Assembly: GCA_003151275.1 (NCBI GenBank)
Contig: PLXC01000159.1
Location: 337,906-401,905 of the forward strand
Origin: Candidatus Melainabacteria bacterium
GTDB lineage: Bacteria > Cyanobacteriota > Vampirovibrionia > Obscuribacterales > Obscuribacteraceae
Direction of reading: 5' to 3'
DNA length: 64,000 nucleotides
The position numbers and the translations under genes were made by a program. Every line of letters begins with the position of its first letter. The first letter of the stretch is position 1. Shown one piece after another: positions 8,876 through 17,218 of this stretch. The notes beneath the pieces were generated by a model. That model was given only the letters and a program-made list of their open reading frames with translations. It was not told the DNA's origin and did not search any database.

Positions 8876-10588
8876 TTGAATGATCGCAAACACGAAGATA
8901 GCGGAACGCGCATCGCTCATGAGATCGAGGCTAAACTAAGTCATGGCGACAAAGTTCATTCGACGCTGCATGATGAATTGCATAAATTGCAGAAGCAGGA
9001 TTCGCATCAGGGAGTTGTGAGCTCAGGCAAGTTCCAACATGACGTGCACACCGTCGAAAGTAAGCTGCACAAAGATGGGTACCTGCCCAATCTCCATATC
9101 TCCGTAGACCACAAATCGCATGTCAGTCTCCAGCACATCAAACATCATTCCAAAGACCCCTCGGAGCGCACGCCGGGCAGTAATGACCATCACAAAAAGG
9201 ACCAAGTAAAACATCCAACAACCAACGGCGAACCCCATGCCGATGGTCGCGACAAGGCGCAGCCAAAGCCGCTTGCTCGGCCGGAACGAGATCCAGGCAG
9301 CGGGAAGGAATTGCAAATTCCGCTGCCTCCTCCGAAGCCAACACTAGATTGCCGCCCGGCCCCGTATCCCGCCTCGGATCAAAATGTTATTCCGAATCGG
9401 GATCCAAATTCTGGGCGCGCCATTGACCCAAATCGTGATCCAAATTCTGGAAATTACCTTGCTCCTAATCGAGATCCTAATTCCGGGCGCGATGTAATTC
9501 CTCGTGGGCAAGATATCTGGCCTGACCTTGTCCCAAATCGTGATCCGAATCCAGAGCGCTTTGTTATCCCTTATCCTGCTCTCAATCCCGGAAGCGATGT
9601 TGTCCCTCATCGGGATCCTAATTCAGGGCGCGATTTTGTCCCAAACCGGGATCCAAATTCTGGGCGTGACGTTGTTCCTTACCGTGAAGAGAATCCATTT
9701 CGCCTGCCTCCAAATGATCAAATTGGAAACCGGTTGGTGCCCTTCGATCAAGGCGGCGAACCTATTAAAAACAGCGGTGAGTTTAGAGAGATGCACCTAG
9801 AGAATCGCTCGGCAGCTCACGCTGGCGCAGACGCGTTGGTCTATGTTCGAAAGGATTTCGATCCAAGCAAACCTGTTCATCTGGTTGTTTACAATCACGG
9901 TTTCGAAAGCACCGTTACTAATGCCTTGCAACGAAATCAGATCATGGAGATGATGTCACAAGCACAGGCAAACACAGTGCTCGTTCTTCCCGAATGGCAG
10001 GCTAACCCTGGTTCTCGCAGTGGTCAGTCTGGAACATTTCAACAACAAGACAAATTCACCAAAATGGTTCAAGAAATGATGCAGAAAACTCCTGCTCTGC
10101 ACGGCGCGTCCTTAAACAACGTTGACCGCATCGACATCATCGCCCACTCTGCAGGCTATTCTCCAACCGAAGCGGAAATTTACAACAATCCAGCAATCTC
10201 GGGAAAAGTTCACAGCATTACTCTTCTTGATTCACTTTATGACCGTCACGGCTTTGACAAATGGCTGGGGGACAACATCAATGATTTGAGTGCGGGACGC
10301 AAACAGTTTTACAATTTTTCCAACAGCTCAACTGCCACTAATAGCAGAGAACAAGCTAAGTTAGTCGCTTCAATGCTTCACAATAAGAGATTGCCTACGA
10401 ACAATTACGTCGCTGACTACGGCACCAGCAAGGGTGAAGTCGCTAGGCACGGCGCTGAGATGGCGGAACGCTCAATCGTATTCGCCTCTACAACCACCAG
10501 GCATGGAGAAATTCCCGGTAAATACATTGGAGCCACTCTCGCCGCTCTTAATCCGGAACGTTCTCAAATGCCTTTCATCGGCTCTTAA
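8876..10588 (+). CDS. Alpha/beta hydrolase with His-rich N-terminus and NRDPNSG repeats
   Basis: 570 residues from a TTG at 8876, preceded by AAGGG. Three parts are visible. Residues 1-150 are Lys/His-rich. Residues about 160-275 carry a repeat of the form PNRDPNSGRDVV, seven clear or degenerate copies. Residues about 315-560 form an alpha/beta hydrolase with an oxyanion motif VVYNHGFES, nucleophile S425 in IIAHSAGYS, an acidic residue in ITLLDSLYD and a His in TTTRHGEIP. The hydrolase part may act on an ester or amide. The repeats look like a flexible spacer or ligand-binding segment. No signal peptide is evident. It ends at a strong terminator. Substrate unknown. Confidence 0.8.
   Translation: MNDRKHEDSGTRIAHEIEAKLSHGDKVHSTLHDELHKLQKQDSHQGVVSSGKFQHDVHTVESKLHKDGYLPNLHISVDHKSHVSLQHIKHHSKDPSERTPGSNDHHKKDQVKHPTTNGEPHADGRDKAQPKPLARPERDPGSGKELQIPLPPPKPTLDCRPAPYPASDQNVIPNRDPNSGRAIDPNRDPNSGNYLAPNRDPNSGRDVIPRGQDIWPDLVPNRDPNPERFVIPYPALNPGSDVVPHRDPNSGRDFVPNRDPNSGRDVVPYREENPFRLPPNDQIGNRLVPFDQGGEPIKNSGEFREMHLENRSAAHAGADALVYVRKDFDPSKPVHLVVYNHGFESTVTNALQRNQIMEMMSQAQANTVLVLPEWQANPGSRSGQSGTFQQQDKFTKMVQEMMQKTPALHGASLNNVDRIDIIAHSAGYSPTEAEIYNNPAISGKVHSITLLDSLYDRHGFDKWLGDNINDLSAGRKQFYNFSNSSTATNSREQAKLVASMLHNKRLPTNNYVADYGTSKGEVARHGAEMAERSIVFASTTTRHGEIPGKYIGATLAALNPERSQMPFIGS
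9392..9680. repeat. In-frame repeat encoding PNRDPNSGR units
   Basis: Copies of about 36-45 bases built on aaycgggatccaaattctgggcgc. They vary at the third codon base and have two diverged copies in the middle, indicating old duplications kept in frame. Confidence 0.8.
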
Positions 10589-10659
10589 GATTGCTCGTAC
10601 GTAGCACAGCTGACGGGCTGACCTAAGTTTATTCACAAAGCGACCCGCGCCAATCATCA

Positions 10660-10690
10660 GCGCTGATAAAACCATCAGCGCAATTTTTGG
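10660..10690 (+). terminator. Rho-independent terminator of the hydrolase gene
   Basis: GCGCTGAT-AAAACC-ATCAGCGC, a perfect 8-base stem, is followed by aatttttgg. Confidence 0.8.
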
Positions 10691-10765
10691 ATCCAATGCC
10701 TATCAGATCTTCTTTGATTTATGATACCAATCCAGTGTCCTATATGCTTTAGTAACCAAAATCAT

Positions 10766-10791
10766 GAAAACAAGGGACGGGCTTGCGCCCG
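10766..10791 (-). terminator. Terminator of the downstream paralogue on the minus strand
   Basis: CGGGC-TTGC-GCCCG hairpin. On the minus strand it is followed by cccttgttttcatg, giving a U-containing tail just past the stop of the gene at 10843. Confidence 0.6.
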
Positions 10792-10842
10792 CCACCTTGC
10801 CTCCATATCAACCCTTGAGCTGAGCTCGCAGGTCAATGATTA

Positions 10843-11907
10843 CTACGGAAACAGCTTCTTCGCGGCGTCGTTCAAAGACTGATACATCCACAGATTTTCC
10901 TGACCGATGTTGTCTTGCGGCCATTTTGGTCCATGCATGTTGAGTTCCTCTGGAATGAGGTCCTCGCGCAGACTCTGCAAAACGCACACCCATGATTCCT
11001 GCTGGCGAGTCAGACTAACACCGGCAGCTCTGAGGCGCTTAATGCCTTCAGCCAGTTCACCGACAATCTTCGCTTGCGCGGGATCGACGTAACTGTAGCC
11101 GAATGCCAAAGTCCACATCGCCACGTGATAGTGGCTGGGCGCGTTCTGGATGAAGTCGTAGCCGGCTGCTTTTGCAACTCGGGCGAACCCAGGCAAGAGC
11201 AATTTACTAACATCCGGGATTGGATTTGAATTCTGTCCAGGCGAACGCTTGGTGTTCCAAGCGCGCTTGAACAGTTGCAAAAACAACTCAGGACGGTCGA
11301 GGAAGGTGAAGGGCTTCTCGACAAACTGGTCGAACTCGGCGTCGCCAGAGGCGTCGACGATGCGCGAACCAGGCATGAAGCAGTAAGCGGACAGCTCGAC
11401 GGCGGATGCCTCGATTGCTTTTCCGTTCACTGACAAACGGCTATTGTACTTCGGGTCGTCAAACTCGAAGTCCAGCAGCGCCGTGTCGTTTGCACGCTTG
11501 GTTCCATCGAAACGACGGTCGCGCAGCGCACACATAAAAATCAGCTCGGCTTTACCCTTCTTGTAATCACCAAACCAACCGAACGCCTTCACCTTCACAC
11601 CATCGCGCTTCACTATGAAGGCACCGTGGGTGGTTCTGTAAATTGTCTCGTGATAGGGCATGCGGACGAAGCCGCTTTTCCCACCGTAGAGAAGGTGATT
11701 GTTCAGATTTGAGACGCGGTCACCCGGAAACTCTCCTTCGACGTCTTCCCTGGTGCCTCGGGTGAAGTCCAGGATATCGCCGAGAAGAGCTCTCGTCATG
11801 GGGGTGAACAAGTCGATCCAAATCTGTTCGTCGGTAATCAAAGTCGTAGGAGTAATTCCGAGAGATTCAAGCACGTTGAATCTTTGGAAGTTGAATTTCC
11901 TGCTCAT
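10843..11907 (-). CDS. Unknown protein, paralogue of the 12050-13096 gene
   Basis: 354 residues, with a start supported by GAGGA seven bases upstream. It aligns over its whole length with the next gene upstream: shared blocks include LGITP, GEFPGDRVSNLNNH, LYGGKSGFVRMPY, GAFIVKRDGVK, ALRDRRFDGT.RANDT, FMPGSRI.DA, LFL..FKRAW.TKRSPGQ, ASHYHVA.W and the C-terminal LNM.GP.W.QDN.GQ. No signal peptide or membrane helix. Conserved His, Trp, Arg and Asp residues suggest an enzyme or binding protein, but I do not recognise the family. It probably shares a transcript with its paralogue. Confidence 0.8.
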   Translation of the reverse strand: MSRKFNFQRFNVLESLGITPTTLITDEQIWIDLFTPMTRALLGDILDFTRGTREDVEGEFPGDRVSNLNNHLLYGGKSGFVRMPYHETIYRTTHGAFIVKRDGVKVKAFGWFGDYKKGKAELIFMCALRDRRFDGTKRANDTALLDFEFDDPKYNSRLSVNGKAIEASAVELSAYCFMPGSRIVDASGDAEFDQFVEKPFTFLDRPELFLQLFKRAWNTKRSPGQNSNPIPDVSKLLLPGFARVAKAAGYDFIQNAPSHYHVAMWTLAFGYSYVDPAQAKIVGELAEGIKRLRAAGVSLTRQQESWVCVLQSLREDLIPEELNMHGPKWPQDNIGQENLWMYQSLNDAAKKLFP

Positions 11908-11937
11908 AAGCGGGTCCTCATAATTCGGTTAATGGGC

Positions 11938-11969
11938 ACCGCAAAGCTGACACCAGATGCGGTGCCGCT
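11938..11969. repeat. Nested palindrome with CACC-N6-GGTG motif in leader
   Basis: GGCACCGC at 11938 pairs with GCGGTGCC ending at 11969. The inner motif CACC-AGATGC-GGTG is at 11951-11964. It lies 44 bases upstream of the start at 11907, between the two paralogues, so it may act as an operator or as an RNA hairpin separating their expression. Confidence 0.65.
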
Positions 11970-12049
11970 TCGCGGTTCCCGACTCGGTTACCGGCTTAGA
12001 AGGCCAGCGCGCTGAGGTCGTAGCGCTCAAAAACCGAACGTTGTATTAA

Positions 12050-13096
12050 TTACGGCGGCGTCAAAAGTCCGCGCGCTTTGTCTGTGAGCGGCTTGTGCAC
12101 CCACAAACACTGCTGTCCAAGGTTGTCCTGCATCCAGGTCGGCCCATTCATGTTCAGCCCCTCAGGGATGCGCTCAACGGGCAGGTTCTGCACGACACAA
12201 GCCCAGGACTGCTGAGTTCTGGTGAGTGGATGCCCAGCAGCACGAATGCTGGCGAGCCCCGCTTGGATCGCTGCGAACATCTGCGCTTGTTTAGCGCTCG
12301 AGAACACGTAGCCGCCGGACTGAGCCCATTTCGCGACGTGGTAGTGGCTAGCAGCCATCTCAATCACGTCATAGCCATACGCTCTGGCGATGCGCTCGAA
12401 GCCCGGCAGCGAGTGACTTGCGACGTCCTTGATGGGCGCGGCAAACTGGCCGGGCGAACGCTTGGTCTCCCAGGCGCGCTTGAAGTAGGTCAAGAACAGG
12501 TCGGGACGGTCCAGGAACGAGAACGGGCTTGCAACGAAGCGGTCGAACTCAGGCTCGCCAGTGGCGTCAAGGATGCGCGAGCCGGGCATGAAACCGTAGA
12601 TCGAGAGCTCAACAGAGTTCAGCTGCGGATGCAGCGGCGTGTTGAATTTCGGATCGTCGTAGGGGAACTCGACCAAAGAAGTGTCATTGGCACGAGCAGT
12701 TCCGTCGAAACGTCGATCACGCAAAGCAGCCTTGAGGATGAGCTCAGGACTTCTTTCGATATCGCCGTACCAACAAAACGCCTCGAACTTGACACCATCG
12801 CGCTTGACGATGAACGCACCATTCTGCGTTTTGTAAAAGCTGTAAACATACGGAAACCGCACAAACCCAGTCTTACCACCGTAAAGGCGATGGTCGTTCA
12901 GGTTTGAGACTTCGTCACCAGGAAATTTTCCTGCTACGGTGTCGAGAGTCTCGGGTGCAGCTTGCGAAAGAATCGGGCCCAGAAGGCCTTTGACTGTCGG
13001 AGTCACCAGATGGGTCCAGATTTCAAAATCTGAAGCCATGCAGATTGGTGTGATGCCAAGCTGCTCAGCGACATCCAAGTTCGGGAACTTGAACAT
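12050..13096 (-). CDS. Unknown protein, paralogue of the 10843-11907 gene
   Basis: 348 residues, start supported by GAGG nine bases upstream. It shares the block pattern of its downstream paralogue: GKFPGDEVSNLNDH, LYGGKTGFVRFPY, GAFIVKRDGVKFEAF, ALRDRRFDGTARANDT, FMPGSRILDATGEPEFD, KRAWETKRSPGQ, ASHYHVAKW and LNMNGPTWMQDNLGQQ. The two differ most in the region around residue 165 and in the last 100 residues. This tandem duplication was followed by clear divergence, so both copies are probably kept for different substrates or partners. Family and function are not recognised; a cytoplasmic location is inferred from the lack of a signal peptide. Confidence 0.8.
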   Translation of the reverse strand: MFKFPNLDVAEQLGITPICMASDFEIWTHLVTPTVKGLLGPILSQAAPETLDTVAGKFPGDEVSNLNDHRLYGGKTGFVRFPYVYSFYKTQNGAFIVKRDGVKFEAFCWYGDIERSPELILKAALRDRRFDGTARANDTSLVEFPYDDPKFNTPLHPQLNSVELSIYGFMPGSRILDATGEPEFDRFVASPFSFLDRPDLFLTYFKRAWETKRSPGQFAAPIKDVASHSLPGFERIARAYGYDVIEMAASHYHVAKWAQSGGYVFSSAKQAQMFAAIQAGLASIRAAGHPLTRTQQSWACVVQNLPVERIPEGLNMNGPTWMQDNLGQQCLWVHKPLTDKARGLLTPP

Positions 13097-13554
13097 AGGC
13101 GTTGCCTCGTTTTGGGTAAGCCTGTGTCCAGCAAGTGGTGGTTCTTCTCAAGAAGTCCGCTATCACGTGCTAGTCACTGGATGTTATCGACCGCGTGGAG
13201 CAGTCGGGTTGTCAGAATGAAAGTAGTAAAAACTGTGTCACGACGAAATCGCTGTGAGACCAGTTGGAATAGGCGCTTAACTAAGGAGCTTTAAAGAAAA
13301 GTGTAAAAAGCCTAGAAGAAGTGAGTTAAAAGAAACACCTAAGACTAATGACAAGAATGTTTAAGATGCAATTATCATGACAACTGAATTTGGCACCAGA
13401 TTTCGCCAATGGAGCCGGGAAATTTAGTACTTGATATGACGGATTATGACGCTGCCTGCGTTTTGGTATGAGGCAGAAAAAACGTACCGCTAGCTAGCGC
13501 AATAAACAAGCGTGCGAAACCACGAGGAGAGAACGTTCTTGGCTGATTATGTGA
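13097..13554. other. Intergenic region between two minus-strand genes
   Basis: About 460 bases with no credible gene. Near 13390 there is a degenerate half of the recurring palindrome (ggcaccagatttcgcc). The region is AT-richer than its neighbours and probably holds the promoter of the 12050-13096 gene, but I cannot place it. Confidence 0.4.
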
Positions 13555-14745
13555 TTAAGCGTTAATGAGTTCGACGATCTCTTCCACGTCGAAACCCAGC
13601 AGTCCGAGGTCGCTTAGCGTGCGTCCACTCTTTGGTAGATCGGTTCGCGAAACTGTGGAAGCTAGCTGAATGACGCTATTTATCACAGGAACCGGCGTTC
13701 TTGACAAGCGCGCAAGTTCGGAAATCAGCACCAGTGTTTCGCATACATCACGCTTGAGGATGTCAACAGCCACCTCTACAGGGATCGAGTCACTGCTAGT
13801 TTGCTCGGATAAGCTCTGCACAAGCAGGCTGCGAGCGACGCTAATTAGCGCTTGATCCAAACAATCAGCATCTTCGGCACCAGAAAAATCGTTCAGTGTG
13901 TCAAAGAAATTGTGTACGATACACTTGAAAACCTTCGCGAGTGCTTGCAGTTCGGTTTCCATCGCCACCACAAGTGATGTCAACGACGGGTTAATGCTAT
14001 TGGAAATGCAATCCAACTCTTTGCCACGCGCACCTAGAACAGCGAACAATAACAGCGCCGGGCGAATCAATCTTTCTACTTCAGAAAAACCGCGTTCCAG
14101 AACATTTGAACAGGGAACCAATTCGCGCGACAGAGTGTTTGCAATTTCGAGCCCACGTCGAGTCTCGTTGCGAGAGTTGCCGCAAACGCTGATCTTGTCC
14201 CGCTGACCAGTAATTAGCAAAACGCCGCCTTCGATCTTTGCATGGTCGAAGAGCCCACCGAGTTCGATAATGTTCAGCTGTAAGTCGTCTTTGATGCACT
14301 TAATGCGGTCAGCAAACTCGAGTCCGCCGGCAACCGGCGCATTGACTAAGTAAATTGTTTGTCCGTTTTTCAATACGGGAGCAAGCTGCTTTGCGAGCAC
14401 ACCATATTCGGTGGCAGGAGCGGCCACGACAACAGCTTCGGCATTTCCCAACGCTGTCTTACAATCTTCACTAACTAGAGCGAAGGCTGTCTTGGACCTG
14501 AAGTCGCTCACAGTAGCGCCACGTTCTCTGATCTCAAACTCTAGTGGCAGCTGCCTGATTTGACTTGATTTTTCCCGCGGTGACCAAATCCTAAGATTCT
14601 GTCGTCCACCGGATAAAATGCATCCCGCCGCTAAGCTAATTGCGCCATCACCGATGATGCAAAGCTCGCTCGTTTGAATGTTGATCTGAGCAAGTGACTG
14701 AAAACTTGGATAAGTCGTAGATCGAGACTGGGCCGATACCAGCAT
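13555..14745 (-). CDS. Opine (octopine/nopaline) dehydrogenase-like NAD(P)-binding protein
   Basis: 396 residues; GGGG seven bases before the ATG supports the start. The N-terminal Rossmann domain (about 25-190) shows CIIGDGAISLAAGCILSGG followed by NLRIWSPREK, and AEAVVVAAPATEYGVLAKQLAPVL, as in NAD/NADP octopine-nopaline dehydrogenases. The C-terminal part (about 200-396) is helical, as expected for the opine-dehydrogenase substrate domain (FSEVERLIRPALLLFAVLGA). Known members reductively join an amino acid to a keto acid, for opines or metallophores. The catalytic His-Asp pair of that domain is not obvious, so activity is uncertain. It is divergent from the IlvC-like gene. Confidence 0.65.
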   Translation of the reverse strand: MLVSAQSRSTTYPSFQSLAQINIQTSELCIIGDGAISLAAGCILSGGRQNLRIWSPREKSSQIRQLPLEFEIRERGATVSDFRSKTAFALVSEDCKTALGNAEAVVVAAPATEYGVLAKQLAPVLKNGQTIYLVNAPVAGGLEFADRIKCIKDDLQLNIIELGGLFDHAKIEGGVLLITGQRDKISVCGNSRNETRRGLEIANTLSRELVPCSNVLERGFSEVERLIRPALLLFAVLGARGKELDCISNSINPSLTSLVVAMETELQALAKVFKCIVHNFFDTLNDFSGAEDADCLDQALISVARSLLVQSLSEQTSSDSIPVEVAVDILKRDVCETLVLISELARLSRTPVPVINSVIQLASTVSRTDLPKSGRTLSDLGLLGFDVEEIVELINA

Positions 14746-15083
14746 TGTTGTCCCCCGGTTAAAAAAGGCACCGTATATGACAGCACCGCATCAGGCAAAT
14801 TTCCAACATATACATTGGGTAACAACGCCTGGGCATCACCACATCAGCATAGACACGAAGTAATCGGAACACAAGACCAAACGATCAGGTTTAACCTGAT
14901 TTGTAATGAAGGTATCACCGAATGCTTTAATGTTTGTCTTATAGCAGCGTAAAACACTTGCTAACAGTAGGTCTCGGGTTGTGGATGATTTCACAACATT
15001 GTGTTTCATTCGACATATAATTCGTCATCTATATCAAAACGCTTAACGCTGGCGTTCACAACCATATCCGAATGGAGCATTTA
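14746..15083. other. Divergent promoter region
   Basis: About 340 bases between the opine-dehydrogenase-like gene and the IlvC-like gene. At 14767-14790 there is a composite, degenerate copy of the recurring palindrome (ggcaccgtatatgacagcaccgcatc). Both genes must be transcribed from here. Confidence 0.5.
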
Positions 15084-16067
15084 ATGGCCAAAATTTATTA
15101 CGACAACGATATTGCGCTTGACACATTGAAAAATCTGACATTCGGAATAATTGGCTACGGCAATCAAGGACGCGCTCAGGCGCTCAATTTGAGAGACAGC
15201 GGTCTGCCGGTCAAAATAGGCGCTAGAAAAAATGGTGAGGCGTTTTCGCGTGCCATTAGCGACGGCTTCGCTCCGGAAGATATCGAGTCGGTCACCGCAA
15301 ATTGCGAAGTGCTCGTATTACTTTTACCAGATGAACATGTGCCATCTGTATATAGCGCTCAAATAGAACCCTACCTACATGCTGATAAAGTCTTCGTTTT
15401 CGCGCATGGCTTTTCTGTGCACCACAAAACAATTCGATTGCCGGAATATTCCGATCTATTGTTAGTGGCGCCCACTGGACCTGGCCGGCAACTGCGGTCG
15501 CTATATCAAGAAGGAAAAGGTCTTCCAGCACTTGTCGCTGTCGAACAAGATGCTTCAGGATTGGCTTGGCAACGCTGTCTTGCCTATGCTGGAGCGATCG
15601 GATGCACGCGAGCCGGGGTCGTGAAAACAACTTTTGCAGAAGAAACAGTAACCGACTTATTTTGCGAGCAAGCTGTGCTGTGTGGAGGCGTTCCTGCTTT
15701 AATCCAAGCTAGCTTTAATACACTCGTACAAGCAGGTTATCAGCCAGAGTTGGCATATATATCCTGCCTCAAAGAAGTAAAGTTAATTGCTGATTTGTTG
15801 TTCGAACACGGCATCGACGGGATGCGCAAATCGATCTCGACCACAGCCCAGTACGGCTCAGCAATTACCGGTCCCGAGCTAGTAGATGCACGCACTAAGA
15901 ACAATCTGGAAGGCGCGCTAAGGCGCATAGAAAGTGGAGAGTTCGCCAAACGATTCTTAGCAGAAGCATCAATTGGTGCACCAACAATCAAATCGCTTTT
16001 GCAGTCCGAAAACAATTCACGCATGGCCAGAATCGGTCGCGAATTGAAAGAGAAGCTGCTGTTTTAG
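15084..16067 (+). CDS. Divergent ketol-acid reductoisomerase (IlvC-like), active site altered
   Basis: 327 residues from ATG 15084; GGAG lies seven bases upstream and overlaps an earlier ATG at 15072. Length and order match class I ketol-acid reductoisomerase: Rossmann motif GIIGYGNQGRAQALNLRDSG (21-40), HGF at 108-110, VAPTGPG (128-134), D191 and E195 in TDLFCEQAVLCGG, E231 in CLKEVKLI and S251. Three positions normally conserved differ: the active-site Lys of VAPKGPG is T131, the metal ligand E227 is Ser, and the Glu of TAEYG is Gln. Normal branched-chain activity is therefore doubtful. IlvC enzymes can reduce ketopantoate, and panC lies tail to tail with a 4-base overlap, so a pantoate-related role is a possible inference. 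Confidence 0.8.
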   Translation: MAKIYYDNDIALDTLKNLTFGIIGYGNQGRAQALNLRDSGLPVKIGARKNGEAFSRAISDGFAPEDIESVTANCEVLVLLLPDEHVPSVYSAQIEPYLHADKVFVFAHGFSVHHKTIRLPEYSDLLLVAPTGPGRQLRSLYQEGKGLPALVAVEQDASGLAWQRCLAYAGAIGCTRAGVVKTTFAEETVTDLFCEQAVLCGGVPALIQASFNTLVQAGYQPELAYISCLKEVKLIADLLFEHGIDGMRKSISTTAQYGSAITGPELVDARTKNNLEGALRRIESGEFAKRFLAEASIGAPTIKSLLQSENNSRMARIGRELKEKLLF

Positions 16068-16930
16068 GGGTTCACAACCAGGTTATCGATCAATCTTACG
16101 TCACCGTATTTGGCGGCAACTAGCATTAGGCATGGTGATTCACGATCAGAAACAGCCTGTAGAGTGCGAGGATCACAGCACTCTATATACTGCACTGTGA
16201 CATCGTCTAACGAAGCAAGGCTTGACTTGGCCGTACTGACAGCGGCTGATATGGCTGTTCCACTCAGGATCGACATTTTTGCTTGCGAGAGCGCCGCAAA
16301 TAATTTAGGCGCCAATCTTCTTTGCGCTTCTGAAAGATATACGTTTCTTGAGCTCAAAGCTAATCCATCTTCTTCTCTCATGGTTGGCACGCCGATGATT
16401 TTGACGTTCATGTTCAAATCATCCACCATATGCCTGATCACCTGTAACTGCTGATAGTCCTTTTCGCCGAAGAAGGCGCAGTCCGGGCGCACGATATTGA
16501 AAAGCTTGTTCACCACTGTCGCCACACCGACAAAATGCCCAGGGCGAAACGCCCCACAAAGCCTAGAGATGAGCTGAGCAGGCGGCTGAACTGTAGTCGT
16601 TTCAGTCTCTCCTTGAGGATAAATGATGTCGATGGACGGATGAAAAACTGCATCCACACCGAACTTTTGACAGATCTGAAAGTCCTGCTCTAAAGACCGC
16701 GGGTATTTACCAAAGTCTTCGTTCGGTCCAAACTGTAAAGGATTGACGAAAATTGAAACAAGGACCTGGTCGCAAGTTTTGCGGGCCGCGTCAACAAGGG
16801 CCATGTGCCCGTCATGCAGCGCACCCATCGTGGGCACGAACCCTACCGTCCGACCGGACGACTTAGCACGCCAGGCTTCCAATTGACTGACGGACGTGGC
16901 TATTTCAAAGCTGAGGGCTGGTTTGCCCAT
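16064..16930 (-). CDS. panC: Pantothenate synthetase (pantoate-beta-alanine ligase)
   Basis: 288 residues, the normal length. It joins pantoate to beta-alanine with ATP to give pantothenate, the precursor of coenzyme A. Family motifs are complete: VPTMGALHDGHMALV (the HIGH-type ATP site), SIFVNPLQFGPNEDF, FRPGHFVGVATVVNKLF, FFGEKDYQQLQVI and REEDGLALSSRNVYLS. The start is supported by AGGA seven bases upstream. It converges on the IlvC-like gene with overlapping stop codons; panB and panD are not in the window. Confidence 0.96.
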   Translation of the reverse strand: MGKPALSFEIATSVSQLEAWRAKSSGRTVGFVPTMGALHDGHMALVDAARKTCDQVLVSIFVNPLQFGPNEDFGKYPRSLEQDFQICQKFGVDAVFHPSIDIIYPQGETETTTVQPPAQLISRLCGAFRPGHFVGVATVVNKLFNIVRPDCAFFGEKDYQQLQVIRHMVDDLNMNVKIIGVPTMREEDGLALSSRNVYLSEAQRRLAPKLFAALSQAKMSILSGTAISAAVSTAKSSLASLDDVTVQYIECCDPRTLQAVSDRESPCLMLVAAKYGDVRLIDNLVVNP

Positions 16931-17218
16931 CGGGGATTCCTAATTAATAGAATTGACGGCATCGATTTTAACGCCCCTGAAGGCGCCTAGTCTTCGACAG
17001 ACGCAGCAATTGAAGATAGATTGCGTAGTCCGATTGGATTTAAGGTTGACTACGTAATTCACGTATTGCTTACGTGAAAGCACGGATATAACATTACTTC
17101 GAATCGCCCAATCCATATCCAAACGTTTAGCCCGCAAAGCATCTGCTTAGTGTGCTAACCAAAAAGACCGTCGCAGATCACGTGCGCACAGATTTTTCGT
17201 GTCTTGAGGTTTAACTAA

